From the NCBI GenBank assembly GCA_903813345.2, contig CAIIXF020000006.1:31662024-31726023 (forward strand): DNA of 64,000 nt. Reading direction: 5' to 3'. Below are positions 1 through 12,647 of this stretch, piece by piece. Below the pieces are notes generated by a model, which saw only the letters and a program-made list of their open reading frames with translations, made no database searches and was not told where the DNA came from. The stretch is from Owenia fusiformis (taxonomy: Eukaryota > Annelida > Polychaeta > Sabellida > Oweniidae). Position 1 is the stretch's first letter; every line of letters starts with the position of its first letter. The translations under genes were made by a program, and so were the position numbers.

Positions 1-1770
1 TGAGATATTGTAGATGATTTTGAAAAAAAATTGTTCAATTTGTTTGAAGCAAGATTAAACAAGAACACAAATGTGTACAAAATGTCCCCACCTATGGGTG
101 ATCCCGTCAAATGGTTATCCTAAAAATGAGTAGACAAGACTTTACCGACACAATTTGAGGACGGAAAATCCAAAATGGCCACCTTAAAATTTACCGTCAC
201 ACAGTTAACCAGAAAACATGTAAACAATACTTTACAGACAAGATTTTAGGACGGAAAATCCAAAATGGCTGCCTTGAAATTTATCCAGAATGCCAAAAAA
301 CTACTCTGTTCTAGATTTTCATACTAAGAATCATCCCTGAAAATTTGAGATTGATCTACCAAACGATTCACCTGGAAATGAGTAGACAAGACTTTACAGA
401 CAAGATTTTAGGACAGAAAATCCAAAATGGCTGCCTTGACATTTACCCAGAATGCCCAAAAACTAATCAGATCTAGATTTTCATACTAAGAATCATCTCT
501 GAAAATTTGAATTTGATCTACCAAACGGTTCACCTGGAAAGCCTGGAAATGTGTAGACAAGACTTTACAGACAAGATTTTAGGACGGAAATCCAAAATGG
601 CTGCCTATTCATAATAGTTTTACATATTATACTATATATGTTATGGAAGGTTTAGGATTTATGAAATATCCTGAAGAAAATATAATATATCTACCTCGGG
701 GTCCCATAAATGAAAGAATGTAAATATCATTTGCTTTTCAAAGATGTTTCTTATATCCAAAACTGACCATGACATACAAAGTATTTATCCCATACTTAGA
801 TAAATGTCAGGGAGAAAGCACAGTACATAAGGCATTAACATGACAAAATGTCACCACCTAATTGCTCATAATATTATGAGTTCAATCTTAAGTCTGATTT
901 GAACTTGTAATGATTTTGGAAAAATAAATAAAGCCTTTTGACCCTGAGAAGGTCATTGAAGGTGAAATCTCAAATCTAAAGTCAGATTTGAACTTCTGAG
1001 ATATTGTAGATGATTTTGAAAAAAAATTGTTCAATTTGTTTGAAGCAAGATTAAACAAGAACACAAATGTGTACAAAATGTCCCCACCTATGGGTGATCC
1101 CGTCAAATGGTTATCCTAAAAATGAGTAGACAAGACTTTACCGACACAATTTGAGGACGGAAAATCCAAAATGGCCACCTTAAAATTTACCGTCACACAG
1201 TTAACCAGAAAACATGTAAACAATACTTTACAGACAAGATTTTAGGACGGAAAATCCAAAATGGCTGCCTTGAAATTTATCCAGAATGCCAAAAAACTAC
1301 TCTGTTCTAGATTTTCATACTAAGAATCATCCCTGAAAATTTGAAATTGATCTACCAAACGATTCACCTGGAAATGAGTAGACAATACTTTACAGACAAG
1401 ATTTTAGGACAGAAAATCCAAAATGGCTGCCTTGACATTTACCCAGAATGCCCAAAAACTAATCAGATCTAGATTTTCATACTAGATCATCCCTGAAAAT
1501 TTGAATTTGATCTACCAAACGGTTCACCTGGAAAGCCTGGAAATGTGTAGACAAGACTTTACAGACAAGATTTTAGGACGGAAATCCAAAATGGCTGCCT
1601 TGACATTTACACAGAATGCCCAAAAACTAATCAGATCTAGACTTGTATACTAAGAATCATCCCTGAAAATTTTAAATTGATCTATTAAACGGTTCACCTG
1701 AAAGACAAGACAATTTACAGACAAGATTTTAGGACGGAAAAATCCAAAATGGCCGACAATAAAAAAGTGA
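1..1770. repeat. Direct duplication built from ~165 bp tandem units
   Basis: The first ~600 bases recur almost exactly at about 997-1600 (offset 996). Inside each copy a degenerate unit of roughly 165 bp repeats, recognisable by the words GACAAGATTTTAGGACGG and CCAAAATGGCTGCC. No coding potential is seen. The second copy lies inside a hairpin-ended dispersed element starting near 831, so the first copy is probably the tail of another such element cut by the window edge. Confidence 0.8.
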
Positions 1771-2345
1771 TTATCGAGTTTTTGCTGATTTCTTTTTACC
1801 AAATTATCACATATAACTACTGTTAACAATAAGATAGGCTTTTACAACAAAGTACACCTGAATCCACATCTGTATGCACTCATAAGTTATCCCTGAAAAT
1901 TTGAAGGTGATATCTGTAGCGGTTTTGGAGAAAACTGCCGGACGTACGGACAGACAGACGGACAGACAGACAGACGGACCGACAGACGGACCAACAGACG
2001 GACGCGCCTAGGCCGACAATATGGGGATATAAAAATACCTTTTTGACCTTGAAAAGGTCAAATCTATTGAGAACTTGTAGATGATTTTGAAAATAAATTG
2101 GTCGATTTGAAGCAAGTTGAAAAATACCTTTTTGACCTTTTTTGAACTTGAAAAGGTCATTGAAGGTCAAATCTTATATATAAACTTCTGAAAACTTGTA
2201 GATGATTTAAAAAAAATTGAAGTCAGTCTAAACAGTATTTGTTACGTTATTGGAAGTTGTAAGAATTTGTTACAGACGCCAACTGCCAACCACCGTAAAA
2301 AAACGGAGACCATAACAATATGTCACCACTTTTTGGTGGTGACAT
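831..2345 (+). mobile_element. Hairpin-ended dispersed element, full-length copy
   Basis: The left end reads GGCATTAACATGACAAAATG followed by TCACCACC. The right end is the hairpin GTCACCAC...GTGGTGAC preceded by CATAACAATAT. The same two ends bound copies at 45.25-45.78 kb (inverted) and 55.95-56.79 kb; end fragments lie at 27.80, 59.3-59.75 and 63.2-63.35 kb. The body carries a repeated segment with AAGTCAGATTTGAACTTCTG and GTAGATGATTTTGAAAA, and a perfect DR4 site (AGGTCA TTGA AGGTCA) at 2154-2169. There is no transposase ORF, so it is non-autonomous; the superfamily is unknown. Confidence 0.7.
1934..2012. repeat. (GACA/GACG)n simple repeat
   Basis: A run of CGGACAGACAGACGGACAGA type words inside the hairpin-ended element, followed by GCGCCTAGGCCGACAATATG and GGGATATAAAA. 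Such tetranucleotide runs are common components of invertebrate repeats. Confidence 0.8.
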
Positions 2346-2522
2346 AACAAGCAAAAAAATAAAAAATAAACATATTAAGAAAAGTAATTATTTGGTTCTA
2401 GATGTACAAAGCCGGCAAAGTTCTCTCTTTTACAATTTTTAACTAAATTCTCATGAATTTATTTTTACAAATAGGTGCAGCATTTCAAAGCTGTTGATGG
2501 GTGTAGACATGCTTATAGGTAC

Positions 2523-4565
2523 CTTATATGTTATTTGCCAGACTGGTTGCGTCCCAGGGCTTTGTTTCTCCCACTGTTGTATGACTATTCCTCGTTCTTC
2601 CACCAGGCTGAGGCAAACATCTCGCATTAGGTTACTAACAAGGGCAAGGTTTCGTAGACTGAATGAATCCAAGTGCCTGAAACAAGTGCAAATAATTGAA
2701 ATCAGGTCTTAATGTTGATCAAAAGGTATCATCATTCAAGTATATTAATTCGCATTACAGTTATTTAAATGGTTAACCCTTAAACAGTTAGGGGGGCAGA
2801 TCCTAAGGATTTTTTCGATAACTTTTTTCGTAGTTTGTCTTTTGATCTGAAACTTTCTGGCCTTTCTTAAAATTGAATAAGGCATGTTTCAGCGAAAAAA
2901 TATGACTCTAACCGCCCATAGAATGAAAGTTAGAGCTGGTCAAAGTTACTGAAATACCTGAACTGTCAGTATTGACTTGAAACGATAAACCCCTATGTTC
3001 TTAGAATATAAATTTCTTCATCATTAATGGCTCAATATAATAAAACTAAGCTCAGAATACTGGCAATTGAATAAGCCTTCCAATGTTACCTAATACATCC
3101 TCCTATGATTGGTTGTTTCCTAGATCATAGGGGGCTGCCCCCCCCCCCCCTAACCATTGGTGTAATTCTCTATAACCTAACCGTTTAACCTCTTGACAAC
3201 CCAGAGTGACAAGATTTCTCGTCACCTCAGAAATGACCTTGAAACCCAGAGTGACGAGATAATCTGTCACAAAAATGTTCACTAAAATTGCTCTTATTTG
3301 AACAATTTTTATCCGATTTACACAAAAAAAAATTTTAAATGTCTAGAAATGATCTCCATCGTCTAATTTTTTTAGATTGAACATCACCTGTTGTGTATGT
3401 ATGTAGTTAAATGTCAAAAGCAGTCAAATATGAAAAATGATCTGGTTTCAACCTATTTTAAAACCTGGAATTCAAGAGGTTAAGGGTTAACACCCCTTGT
3501 TAATATGACACTACATGTATAACTGTGTGTACATCCTGCTTTCGATGTCAAGATATGAACTTTATCCAAAGAAGAATAACAGCCCCTCCCCCTGTTTATA
3601 TACTGTTTCATTAGCAGCAGGTGATTTTACTTCCAATTATAACTGTCATGTGAATTAACATACATTTAGTTAACATTCATATTAACCTATACAAACATAG
3701 GATAAAAACTTCTTTTATCAAATATAGTGAAAATTGTAATTTTGTTTTACCTTGCTATTGCTTGTATTATTTCAAAGGGAAGACTAGTGAGAATGTCCAG
3801 TCTTGGCCTACTTGGGGTCCCCTCCCTGCTAGACTCTGCACTAGATAAGCCACCATTCAAGTGTATTTCTGCATCATAACTTGTGCTTGTTAGCATTTCA
3901 GGTGTCTTTGTCTTCTTTGGTATCACATTAGGGCTCTCTGAAATCTCTTCCAAAGATCTATCAGATTCATCAAATGAGTGCTGGTATCTCTTGATTTTGT
4001 GCTCTTCAGGAATCTTGGGTTTGAGTCCAAAACTTTCAGTTGCACTGCTATGGACAACAGTTGATCCTTTTTCATTTGGGTAAAATCGTCTAATTGAATA
4101 AGTGCAGCCATAATGAGCAAGAGGGCATCGTTGTTCCAGCCATCCATTTAGACAGCTGTGAATATCATTGTGAACATTTCTAAAGTGCCATGGGTATTCA
4201 TCTCTGCGGAACTCCTGGGCACAGAGAAATGTATACATAGCCTTGGGTTTCACTTGATAACGTGTCACTGATTCAACATTCAGATCTAGAGCTAGCATCT
4301 GATGCAATGTTATTGGTGCGATTGGAGGAGTAGGTATAACTGAGTTGTCACCTGCTGATTTATTCATAATTGGTGTTGATGCAAGGTTTCTTTCATCAGT
4401 TTTATAACTGCAGTCATTCAATGAGGAGACTGAATCATTAGCATCTGCTGATTCAATGTTTGAAATATCACAGACATCACTTTCATTCATTGCACTAGTA
4501 TCACTGAGTATTGCACCTGGTTGCTCAATGCTGATAGACGAGTAGCAGCCGGCAATATTTGAAGA
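2523..4565 (-). CDS. FBXO30: FBXO30/FBXO40-like F-box protein, 3' part (F-box exons)
   Basis: C-terminal half of an SCF ubiquitin-ligase substrate receptor. Exon 3 runs from about 4565 (edge of the inserted 8 kb element) down to 3751. It holds the conserved FBXO30 block with FRRDEYPWHFRNVH, LNGWLEQRCPLA and YGCTY, then the start of the F-box, LTSLPFEIIQAIA. Its donor is phase 2 (AG|GTAAAA). Exon 4 runs 2676-2523 (acceptor TTTCAG) and continues the F-box with HLDSFSLRNLALVSNLMRDV and ends in WQITYK at a phase-0 donor AAG|GTACCT. Vertebrate FBXO30 continues here with a VWRFST-type block. No such exon lies in 1-2520, so the last exon is off the left edge; reading through would give a 22-residue unrelated tail. 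Family assignment is firm; whether it is the pre-duplication ancestor of FBXO30 and FBXO40 is inference. Confidence 0.88.
3189..3479. mobile_element. Small TTAA-flanked MITE, 291 bp
   Basis: TTAA stands directly outside both ends (3185-3188 and 3480-3483). The ends are inverted: CCTCTTGA left and TCAAGAGG right. The internal phrase CCCAGAGTGACGAGAT occurs twice with small variation. A TTAA target is typical of piggyBac-type elements. It lies in the intron between FBXO30 exons 3 and 4. Confidence 0.6.
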
Positions 4566-4578
4566 GATTAAACCTCCG

Positions 4579-6380
4579 AAAGGTTACTGGCTAATCTTGG
4601 TACCGTTGGAAAGCTTAACTTCTGCACTAACATGCTTGATGACTAAAAACATTCAGAACAGGTGGAAAAGTTCTTTAAAATGCTGGTTTCCATGGTAACT
4701 GCAAAGTTGTCACTATTAAGGCCCGTGAATATACTTTTGAACATATCTAGATGACGCTTTGACCATATGTCTTGATAAAAGTATCACTGTAAAGATAATT
4801 TGACACAGTTTTTGAAAAAATGTATTTTTTGGATTATTGGACTCATTGTGATGTCATAGAACTAGAAACGGCTGATTTTTCGGTGATTTTGACAGAATTT
4901 AAACATGTATCATATGCTTCTGTAAGCTACAATACTTAAAGTAAACTATGTTTTGTCTTTAAGTGATTTAACACAACACATACTATTAGTATATCGAACA
5001 AACAATATCACTATGATTGTGATGTCATAATACAAAGAGATAGAGGCCTACTTCAAATATCTAATATCGAGATTATTGACAAATCCAGATATATTTGAGG
5101 CATTTATACATTTTATACATTTTCAATGATAACTTAAAAAATCCTCAACAATATAATGTTATGTTTAATATATCGATGAAAAGGTTACTGGCAAATCATG
5201 GTACTGTTGGAAAGCTTAGCATCTGCACTAATATGTTTGACAACTAAAACAATTCAGAACAGGTGAGAAAATTCTTTAAAATGCTGGTTTCCATGGTAAC
5301 TGCAATGTTGTCACCATTAAGGCCCATGAATATACTTTTGAACATATCTAGAGAACACTTTGACCATATGTCTTGATAAAAGTATCACTGTAAAGGTAAT
5401 TTAACAAACTTTTTGAAAAAATGTATTTTTTGGATTATTGGGCTCATTGTGATGTCATAGAACTAGAAACGGCTGAATTTTCGGTGATTTTGATAGAATT
5501 TAAACATGTATCATATGCTTCTGTAAGCTACAATACTTAAAGTAAACTATGTTTTGTCTTTAAGTGACTTAACACAACACATACTATTAGTATATCGAAC
5601 AAACAATATCACTATGATTGTGATGTCATAATACAAAGAGATAGAGGCCTACTTCAAATATCTAATATCGAGATTTTTGACAAATCCAGATATATTTGAG
5701 GCATTTATACATTTTATACATTTTCAATGATTAAAAAATCCTCAACAATATAATGTCATGTTAAATATAATTATCGATGAAAAGGTTACTGGCTAATCAT
5801 GGTACCATTGGAAAGCTTAGCATCTGTGTTAACATGCCTAATCCCTAAAATAAATCAAAACAGGTGAGAACATTTTTAAAAATGATGGTTTCCATGGTAA
5901 CTGCAATGTTGTCACTATAAAAGTCCATAAATATACTTTTGAAGATATCTAGGGAACGCTTTGACCATATGTCATGTTTAAAGTTTCATTGTAAAGGTAA
6001 TTTAACAAACTTGTTGAAAATACATATTTTCCGGGGTTTTGGGCTCATTGTGATGTTATATAAATAGAAACGCTTGATTTTTGGTGATTTCGACATAATT
6101 CACACAAGTACATATCATGCGCTTTTGTAGCCGATAGTAGTTACAGAATAAACTATTTTGTGTAAATACATGATTTAGGACATGTTGTACAACACTTATA
6201 TGTATTAGTATATCAGACAAGTAATATCATTGTACTTGTGATGTCATAATTCAAAACTTTTAGATAAAGGTATATTTCAAATATATCGAGATTTTTGACA
6301 TATTCGGATAAATTTGGAGTAATCTTAAGATAATTTGAAAAGCTTCAACAATATGTCACGTTCGATACATCGTCGAAAAG
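4579..6380 (+). repeat. Three tandem ~601 bp units (left arm)
   Basis: The phrase AAAGGTTACTGG starts at 4579, 5180 and 5781, a period of 601. The first two units are nearly identical and the third is more diverged. Inverted versions form the right arm (about 11340-12610). Confidence 0.85.
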
Positions 6381-7099
6381 ATAATTCCACAACCCCATCA
6401 TAAACACATATCTAATTTTTTTTGTGATTTCTAGCAAATGTTATAATATGTGTCAAGTTTTTCTGGAGGCATATGGTACTTATATGTAAAATTATGATAA
6501 AAAGCTTCTAAAAACAACATGTATGTGTATCAGTATGTCAGGCAAGAAAAGTTTAGATATTTAATTGAGACTTTAGGGTGAGATTTACTTAAAGCGCTCG
6601 GTTCCATAGTAACCATTTAATGTTTTCTATATATTCAGAGATAACAGCATAGTGCAGAGTGGGCATATCTCAGTTGTTCTTGTCCAATTGAGTTAATATA
6701 TATATATAATAGGATTTATTAGTACTGATGCCCTTTTAGGGCCAAACATACAATTTACAACATACAATTTTCATTAACAGTAAAAATAGCAATAAAATAA
6801 AGAAAATAGGATTACATTCTTCAAATGACATATTTGAAGACTATTAGTTTATGGTTCATTATTCATGCTACAACGTTGTTGATTGAATTAATATTGGTAC
6901 CCTATGAAAGCAAAAAAATATTTCTGATGTTTTTATGAAAACAATATTCAAATAAGCTAATTTTCATATTAATAATGGCATCATGACCCGTACTTTTGAT
7001 ATAATAACACCACTATCAATTGATCACAGCCGTGGCCTGACTTTGTTTACATTTCCTAGGAACATATCATATTTCAGTAAAAATGGCGACCCTACCTTA

Positions 7100-8830
7100 C
7101 AGAAATAGCGATAATTAGTGCTTTAACAGTCAATATTGGCTCATTGATAGCGCTTAGTGATTCCCTCGTATAAACGGGTTGTGCTTAAATAGCCAAAATT
7201 GATTTCTTTATAGCCCTTAGCAATTTCCTTATATGCTCGGGTTGTGCTTAAATAGCCCCAATTAGTTTCTCAATAGCCCTTAGTGATTCCCTTGTATCCT
7301 CTAGATTGGTTCTTAATAGCCCCTAATGATTCCCTAGTATGCTCAGGTTGTGCTTAAAATGTTCAATTGATTTCTTAATAGCCCTTAATGATTCCCTAGT
7401 ATGCTCTGGTTGTGCTTAAATAGCCCCAATTAGTTTCTTAATAGCCCTTAGTGATTCCCTTGTATCCTCTAGATTGGTTCTTAATAGCCCCTAATGATTC
7501 CCTAGTATGCTCAGGTTGTGCTTAAAATGTTAAATTGATTTCTTAATAGCCCTTAATGATTCCCTAGTATGCTCTGGTTGTGCTTAAATAGCCCCAATTA
7601 GTTTCTTAATAGCCCTTAGTGATTCCCTTGTATCCTCTAGATTGGTTCTTAATAGCCCCTAATGATTCCCTAGTATGCTCAGGTTGTGCTTAAAATGTTC
7701 AATTGATTTCTTAATAGCCCTTAATGATTCCCTAGTATGCTCTGGTTGTGCTTAAATAGCCCCAATTAGTTTCTTAATAGCCCTTAGTGATTCCCTTGTA
7801 TCCTCTAGATTGGTTCTTAATAGCCCCTAATGATTCCCTAGTATGCTCTGGTTGTGCTTAAAATGTTCAATTGATTTCTTAATAGCCCTTAATGATTCCC
7901 TAGTATGCTCTGGTTGTGCTTAAATAGCCCCAATTAGTTTCTTAATAGCCCTTAGTGATCCCCGTATATGCTCGGGTTGTGCTTAAATAGCCCGAATTAG
8001 TTTCTTGATAGCCCTTAGTGATTCCCTAGTATGCTCGGGTTGTGCTTATAAGTTATATAGCCCCAATCAGTTTCTTAACAGCCCTTAGGGATTCCCTAGT
8101 ATGCTCGGGTTGTGCTTAAATAACCCGAATTAGTTTCTTGATAGCCCTTAGTGATTCCCATATATGCTCGGGTTGTGCTTAAATAGCCCCAATCGGTTTC
8201 TTAACAGCCCTTAGTGATTCCCTTATATGCTCGGGTTGTGCTTAAATAGCCCCAATTAGTTTCTTAATAGCCCTTAGTGATTCCCTAGTATGCTCGGGTT
8301 GTGCTTAAATAGCACCAATGGGTCTCTTAATACCCCCCAGTGATTCCCTTATATGCTCAGGTTGTGCTTAAATAGCCCCAATTAGTTTCTTAATATCCCT
8401 TAGAGATTCTCTAGTATACTCGAGTTGTGCTTAAATAGCCCCAATTAGTTTCTTAATAGCCCTTAGTGATTCCCTAGTATGGCCGGGTTGTGTGTAAATT
8501 GCCCCAATTAGTTTCTTAATAGCCCTTAGTGATTCCGTAGTATGCTCGGGTTGTGCTTAAATAGCCTCAATTAGTTTTTAAATAGCCCTTAGTGATTCCC
8601 CAGTATGCTCGGGTTGTGCTTAAATAGCCCCAATTAGTTTCTTAATATCCCTCAGTGATTCCCTAGTATGCTCGGGTTGTGCTTAAATAACCCCAATTAG
8701 TTTTTTAATATCCCTTAGTGATTCCCTAGTATGCTCAGGTTGTGCTTAAATAGCCCCAATTAGTTTCTTAATAGCCCTTAGTGATTCCATAGTGTGGCTT
8801 GGTGGTGTTTAAATAGTTTCTTTAGGTTCA
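7100..8830. repeat. Minisatellite of ~63 bp units with a 168 bp higher-order block
   Basis: The unit contains TTCTTAATAGCCCTTAGTGA, TTCCCTAGTATGCTCGGGTT and GTGCTTAAATAGCCCCAATT. From about 7297 to 7980 a 168 bp higher-order block recurs: TCCTCTAGATTGG starts at 7297, 7465, 7633 and 7801. The array is AT-rich, non-coding and central to the 8 kb foldback element. Confidence 0.9.
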
Positions 8831-9624
8831 ATAATAGTCATTAATAATTCCCTAGTATGCCTTGGTGGTGCTAAAGGCCCCTTCATGATTCACTAGTATT
8901 CTTATTCCCTCAATGCTTTCATAGTATGACTTGGTGGTGCTTTAATAGCCCTCATTGGTAGCCCTTAATGATTTCCTTGCATACCCTAGTGTTATCTAAA
9001 TCTTGTGGTGCTTTAGTAAATGTCCCAAATTAATCTAATTAAATAAAAAAAGCATTTGACCTCACATGAACAATGTATGTAAGGCTAAGTTGAGTTGTAT
9101 GATGAATTTGGCTAAGATAAAGCTTTAAAAGTTTTTTTTGTAAAAGAAATACCAATGCAAGGATTGGACAAAGGACACACTAGTTCAAGAATAAATATCA
9201 AATGTTATTTACGAGCCAATTTAAAAAAAACACGTGCGGATGATTGCTATGCATTGGTGTGAATGATCTCTTATTAAAAGATACTCGCAACCTCTGAAAG
9301 TTCAAAAAACACTTTTTGAAATTTAAAAAATAGGTTTCACATATCACACTTTGAACATTGGGTAAGACTACAATATAAGCCAAAGAAGTTTAAAGTTAAT
9401 ATGGGGCCTTTAAAAATGTCAATGTTAGCATTGTGTTTCAATGATGAAAATTATTTTGACAGTCAAATCTTAAATGAAACAAAAGGTTTAGAGTATAATG
9501 TTAATCCCCCCTTTAAAATAGGTTTCGTTTTAGGGGGTTAATCAACTTTATTTCCTCGAGTTATAATTTTCACCAATAAATACTTCTTTAAATACACAAA
9601 TTAATCTAACTCTGGTCAATTTAA

Positions 9625-10135
9625 AGGACAACTGAAATAGCTTTTCTCAAATTGCAGCTACAAAAATGCGGTTTTCTCCATTGTAAGCCCAACGTAAAGT
9701 TCTTGCGATAGCCATTATAAAATAAATGTTAGATAACTGCTAACGGTCATAGATAACGAAATAAAACTAACTGATCAATCAAATTGGCCCCCACGTGATT
9801 AGTAACGTCATATACAAAATATAGCTTTGGTTTATTGGTTTCTTAGTAATCACAACGTCACGACAACCATAGGATTGTTGTGTAAACAAATAACAAAACA
9901 TTCTGGCATTATGGCGTCATAGTCTAATGGACCAAAACGGGCCACGTGGGGACCAGTGAGAGATCACGTGGGGGCCAATAACGTCACAACCAATTCGAAT
10001 ATTGCTTATTCAGCAGCTATAACGATCGTTAGTGTGAAATAATTTTCACACTACTGATGAGAAAACATGTCCAAATACATCTATCAAAAAATTATATTGA
10101 TTCCTTTAGGTTAAAAATACCATTTCATATCTGCT
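9625..10135. mobile_element. TTAA-flanked MITE, copy 1
   Basis: TTAA flanks both ends (9621-9624, 10136-10139). The ends form imperfect inverted repeats: AGGACAACTGAAATAG left and AGCAGATATGAAATGG when the right end is reverse-complemented. Internal marks are CCCCCACGTGATTAG, GGGCCACGTGGGGACCAG and GATCACGTGGGGGCC, all carrying the CACGTG E-box. A second copy in opposite orientation lies at 38745-39218. Nested inside the 8 kb foldback element. PiggyBac-like by target site. Confidence 0.8.
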
Positions 10136-10504
10136 TTAAGCTACTATATAGTATTTGTGATGTTCTTATGTGTTAGAAATAAATATTAAACATTATTTTA
10201 AATATGAGGTCAAATTGTAGAGGGCGTCACCTTTAGGCCCAATTTCTCTTTTCAATTTCTTTTTCTAGGGCCAGGACCAACTTAGAGTGACCTAGGTCAC
10301 AAAATATTTCTCTAATTTTGGCCTTGGTGCTGACCTATTACACAGTCTGTAAGTCTTGATAAATCTTGCATCGGGCAAAACTATGCTATGGCATGAAATG
10401 CAATTTTAGTATTGGTGCAACATGTATAGTATTTAATTTTGATTTCAACAGTAAATAAATGTACCTAGATCTAACATATTCATCACTTCATAGTAAAAAT
10501 ATAT

Positions 10505-11182
10505 ATCTGGTGTCCCAAAAAATGAGACACTTTTTAACAAGTATTTTCTGGGCAACTGATGAACCAAATTCACTAAAAATTTGCACAAAGTAGCCTAAGA
10601 GTATCATTTGCAAGTTGTAAAAATCTAAAAAAGATCAACCAAATATTCTGTGATCAGTCAAAATAGCTTGTCTGTGTGGCATGACTAATTAATTTGTTTC
10701 ATTCTTCCAAAATATCCAAAATCCATTTATTCTCAAAATTCATTGGAGATGATATTGTTAGAATAAATACGGAAAGGTATTTTTGCTTGGAAATGGGTTA
10801 ATAAGTAACTTTTACATTGATATTGGATATTTTGACATACTGTGTTTAATTTACAAATACACACATAATATATGAGAGATTTCTTACATATTCATGGTGC
10901 TAGCAGAAGAAGAATTTGGTTCATCTATTCCTGAGAAATTACTCGTCAAATTTTTTCCCGTTTTTTGGTGCAAACGATATAAAGTTCTCAGTGCGTTGCT
11001 CCGGTATGGGATCTTTTGACATTCTACGTTGAATTAATTAGTACTCACATTTACTTGATCTTTTTCATAGTTTTATACGTTGCTAATGATACTCTTGGGC
11101 TACTTTGTACAAATTTTCAGTGAATGTGGTTGCCGAGAAAATACTTTGTCAAAAAGTGTCTCATTTTTGGGACACCCGATAT
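10505..11182. mobile_element. Mariner-like foldback MITE, ~680 bp
   Basis: Inverted ends about 100 bp long: the left reads GGTGTCCCAAAAAATGAGAC ACTTTTTAACAAG, and the right end reverse-complements to GGTGTCCCAAAAATGAGACA CTTTTTGACAAAG. Both arms continue through AATTTGCACAAAGTAGC / AATTTGTACAAAGTAGC. The flanks are TATATA on both sides, compatible with a TA target. No transposase. Nested in the 8 kb element. Confidence 0.75.
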
Positions 11183-12647
11183 ATATAACACCATGCTGTA
11201 TTACAATTATTTCATTGTAAATATGTAAACTTAACGTCAAAATTAATCATAATGAATAGTTTGCATATTTTTCTAGAAATACCAGAAATTATTTTTGCTT
11301 TCATATGGTACCAATGTCATTATGATCTCATAATGATTAATATAAACTGTTACTATGGAAACGAACGATTAAAATAATTTTTTGCTTAAAAATCTTAAAA
11401 AACACCAGTGCATCCGTAAAGCTCAATATGCAAGCTTTTGATCAGTATCAAAGCCCAAAAATACCTTCTACCTTTCTCATTCAATATCTGGATTTGTTAA
11501 AATTCTGGGTACTAGATACATGTGTTTGATTTAGGCCTCTATCTTTTTGCATAATGACATCATAATCACAATGATATTGTTTGCCTGATATATTAATACA
11601 TGTAAGTGTTGTGTTCAGTCACGTATAAACACAAAATAGTTTATCTCCAATACTATTAGGCTACAAAAGCACATGATATGTATTTGTATTTTGTAAAATC
11701 ACCAAAAATCGAGCGTTTCTATTTCTATGACATCACAATGAGCCCGAAACCTCAAGAAATGTGTATTGTTTACAGGTTTGTTAAATTAGCTTTACAATGA
11801 TAGTTTTAATATGATATATGGTCAAACCGTTCTCTAGATATCTTCAAAAGTATATTCCTGGACTTAATAGTGACATCATTGCAGTTACCATGGAAACCAT
11901 CATTTTTAGAAATGTTCTCACCTGTTTTGATTTATTTTAGTCATTAGGCATGTTAACACAGATGCTAAGCTTTCCAACAGTACCATGATTAGACAGTAAC
12001 CTTTTTATAGATATATTAAACATAACATTTAATGTTGAGGATTTTTAAGTTATCATTGAAAATGTATAAAATATAATATAAATGTCTCAAATGTATCTCG
12101 ATTTGTCAATAATCTCGATATTAGATATTTGAATTAGGCCTCTATCTCTTTGTATTATGACATCACAATCATAATGATATCGTTTGCCCGATAATATACA
12201 TATAAGTGTTGTGTTAAGTCACTTTTAAACTCAAAATAGTTTTATTAGATAATGTAGATTACATTAGCACACGACACGTGTCTAAATTCTGTCAAAATCA
12301 CCGAAAAATCGAGCGTTTTTAGTTCTATGACATCACAATAGGCCCGAAAATCCTAAAAATATGATTTTTCAAAAGGTTTTTAAATTACCTTTACAGTGGT
12401 ACTTTTATCATGATGTATGGTCAAAGCGTTCTATATATATGTTCAAAAGTATATAATTTGTCCTTAATACTGACAACATTGCAGTTACCATGGAAACCAG
12501 CATTTTTAAGAACTTTTCCACCTGTTCTGAATTTTTATAGTCTTCAAACATGTTAGTGCAGGTGTTTAGCTTTCCAACGGTACCAAGATTAGCCGGTAAC
12601 CTTTTGGAGGTTTAAACTTCTTTATTTGAAGACTTTATGAGATCTGG

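Larger units (their letters stand above)
4565..12622. mobile_element. 8 kb foldback element inserted in an FBXO30 coding exon
   Basis: The direct repeat TATTTGAAGA (4556-4565 and 12623-12632) flanks a segment with long inverted arms. Both arms share TTAAACCTCC, AAAGGTTAC, TTGGTACCGTTGGAAAGCTT and the ATGCTGGTTTCCATGGTAAC block, in opposite orientation. Each arm is a tandem of ~600 bp units: the left starts at 4579, 5180 and 5781; the right has two clear inverted units ending near 12000 and 12600 plus degenerate remnants from about 11340. The centre holds a minisatellite (7.1-8.8 kb) and two further nested elements. No transposase ORF is seen, so it is non-autonomous. A 9-10 bp target duplication with long arms suggests a Mutator-like origin, which is inference. 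Confidence 0.85.

Noticed and set aside
1934-2012. Satellite or telomere-like repeat
   Set aside because: GACA/GACG simple repeat internal to a dispersed element, not a telomeric motif.
3137-3152. Poly-C run as a structural signal
   Set aside because: Short homopolymer with no partner or conserved context.
7100-8830. CRISPR-like regular repeat array
   Set aside because: Units are contiguous and diverged with no unique spacers, in a eukaryotic genome; ordinary minisatellite.
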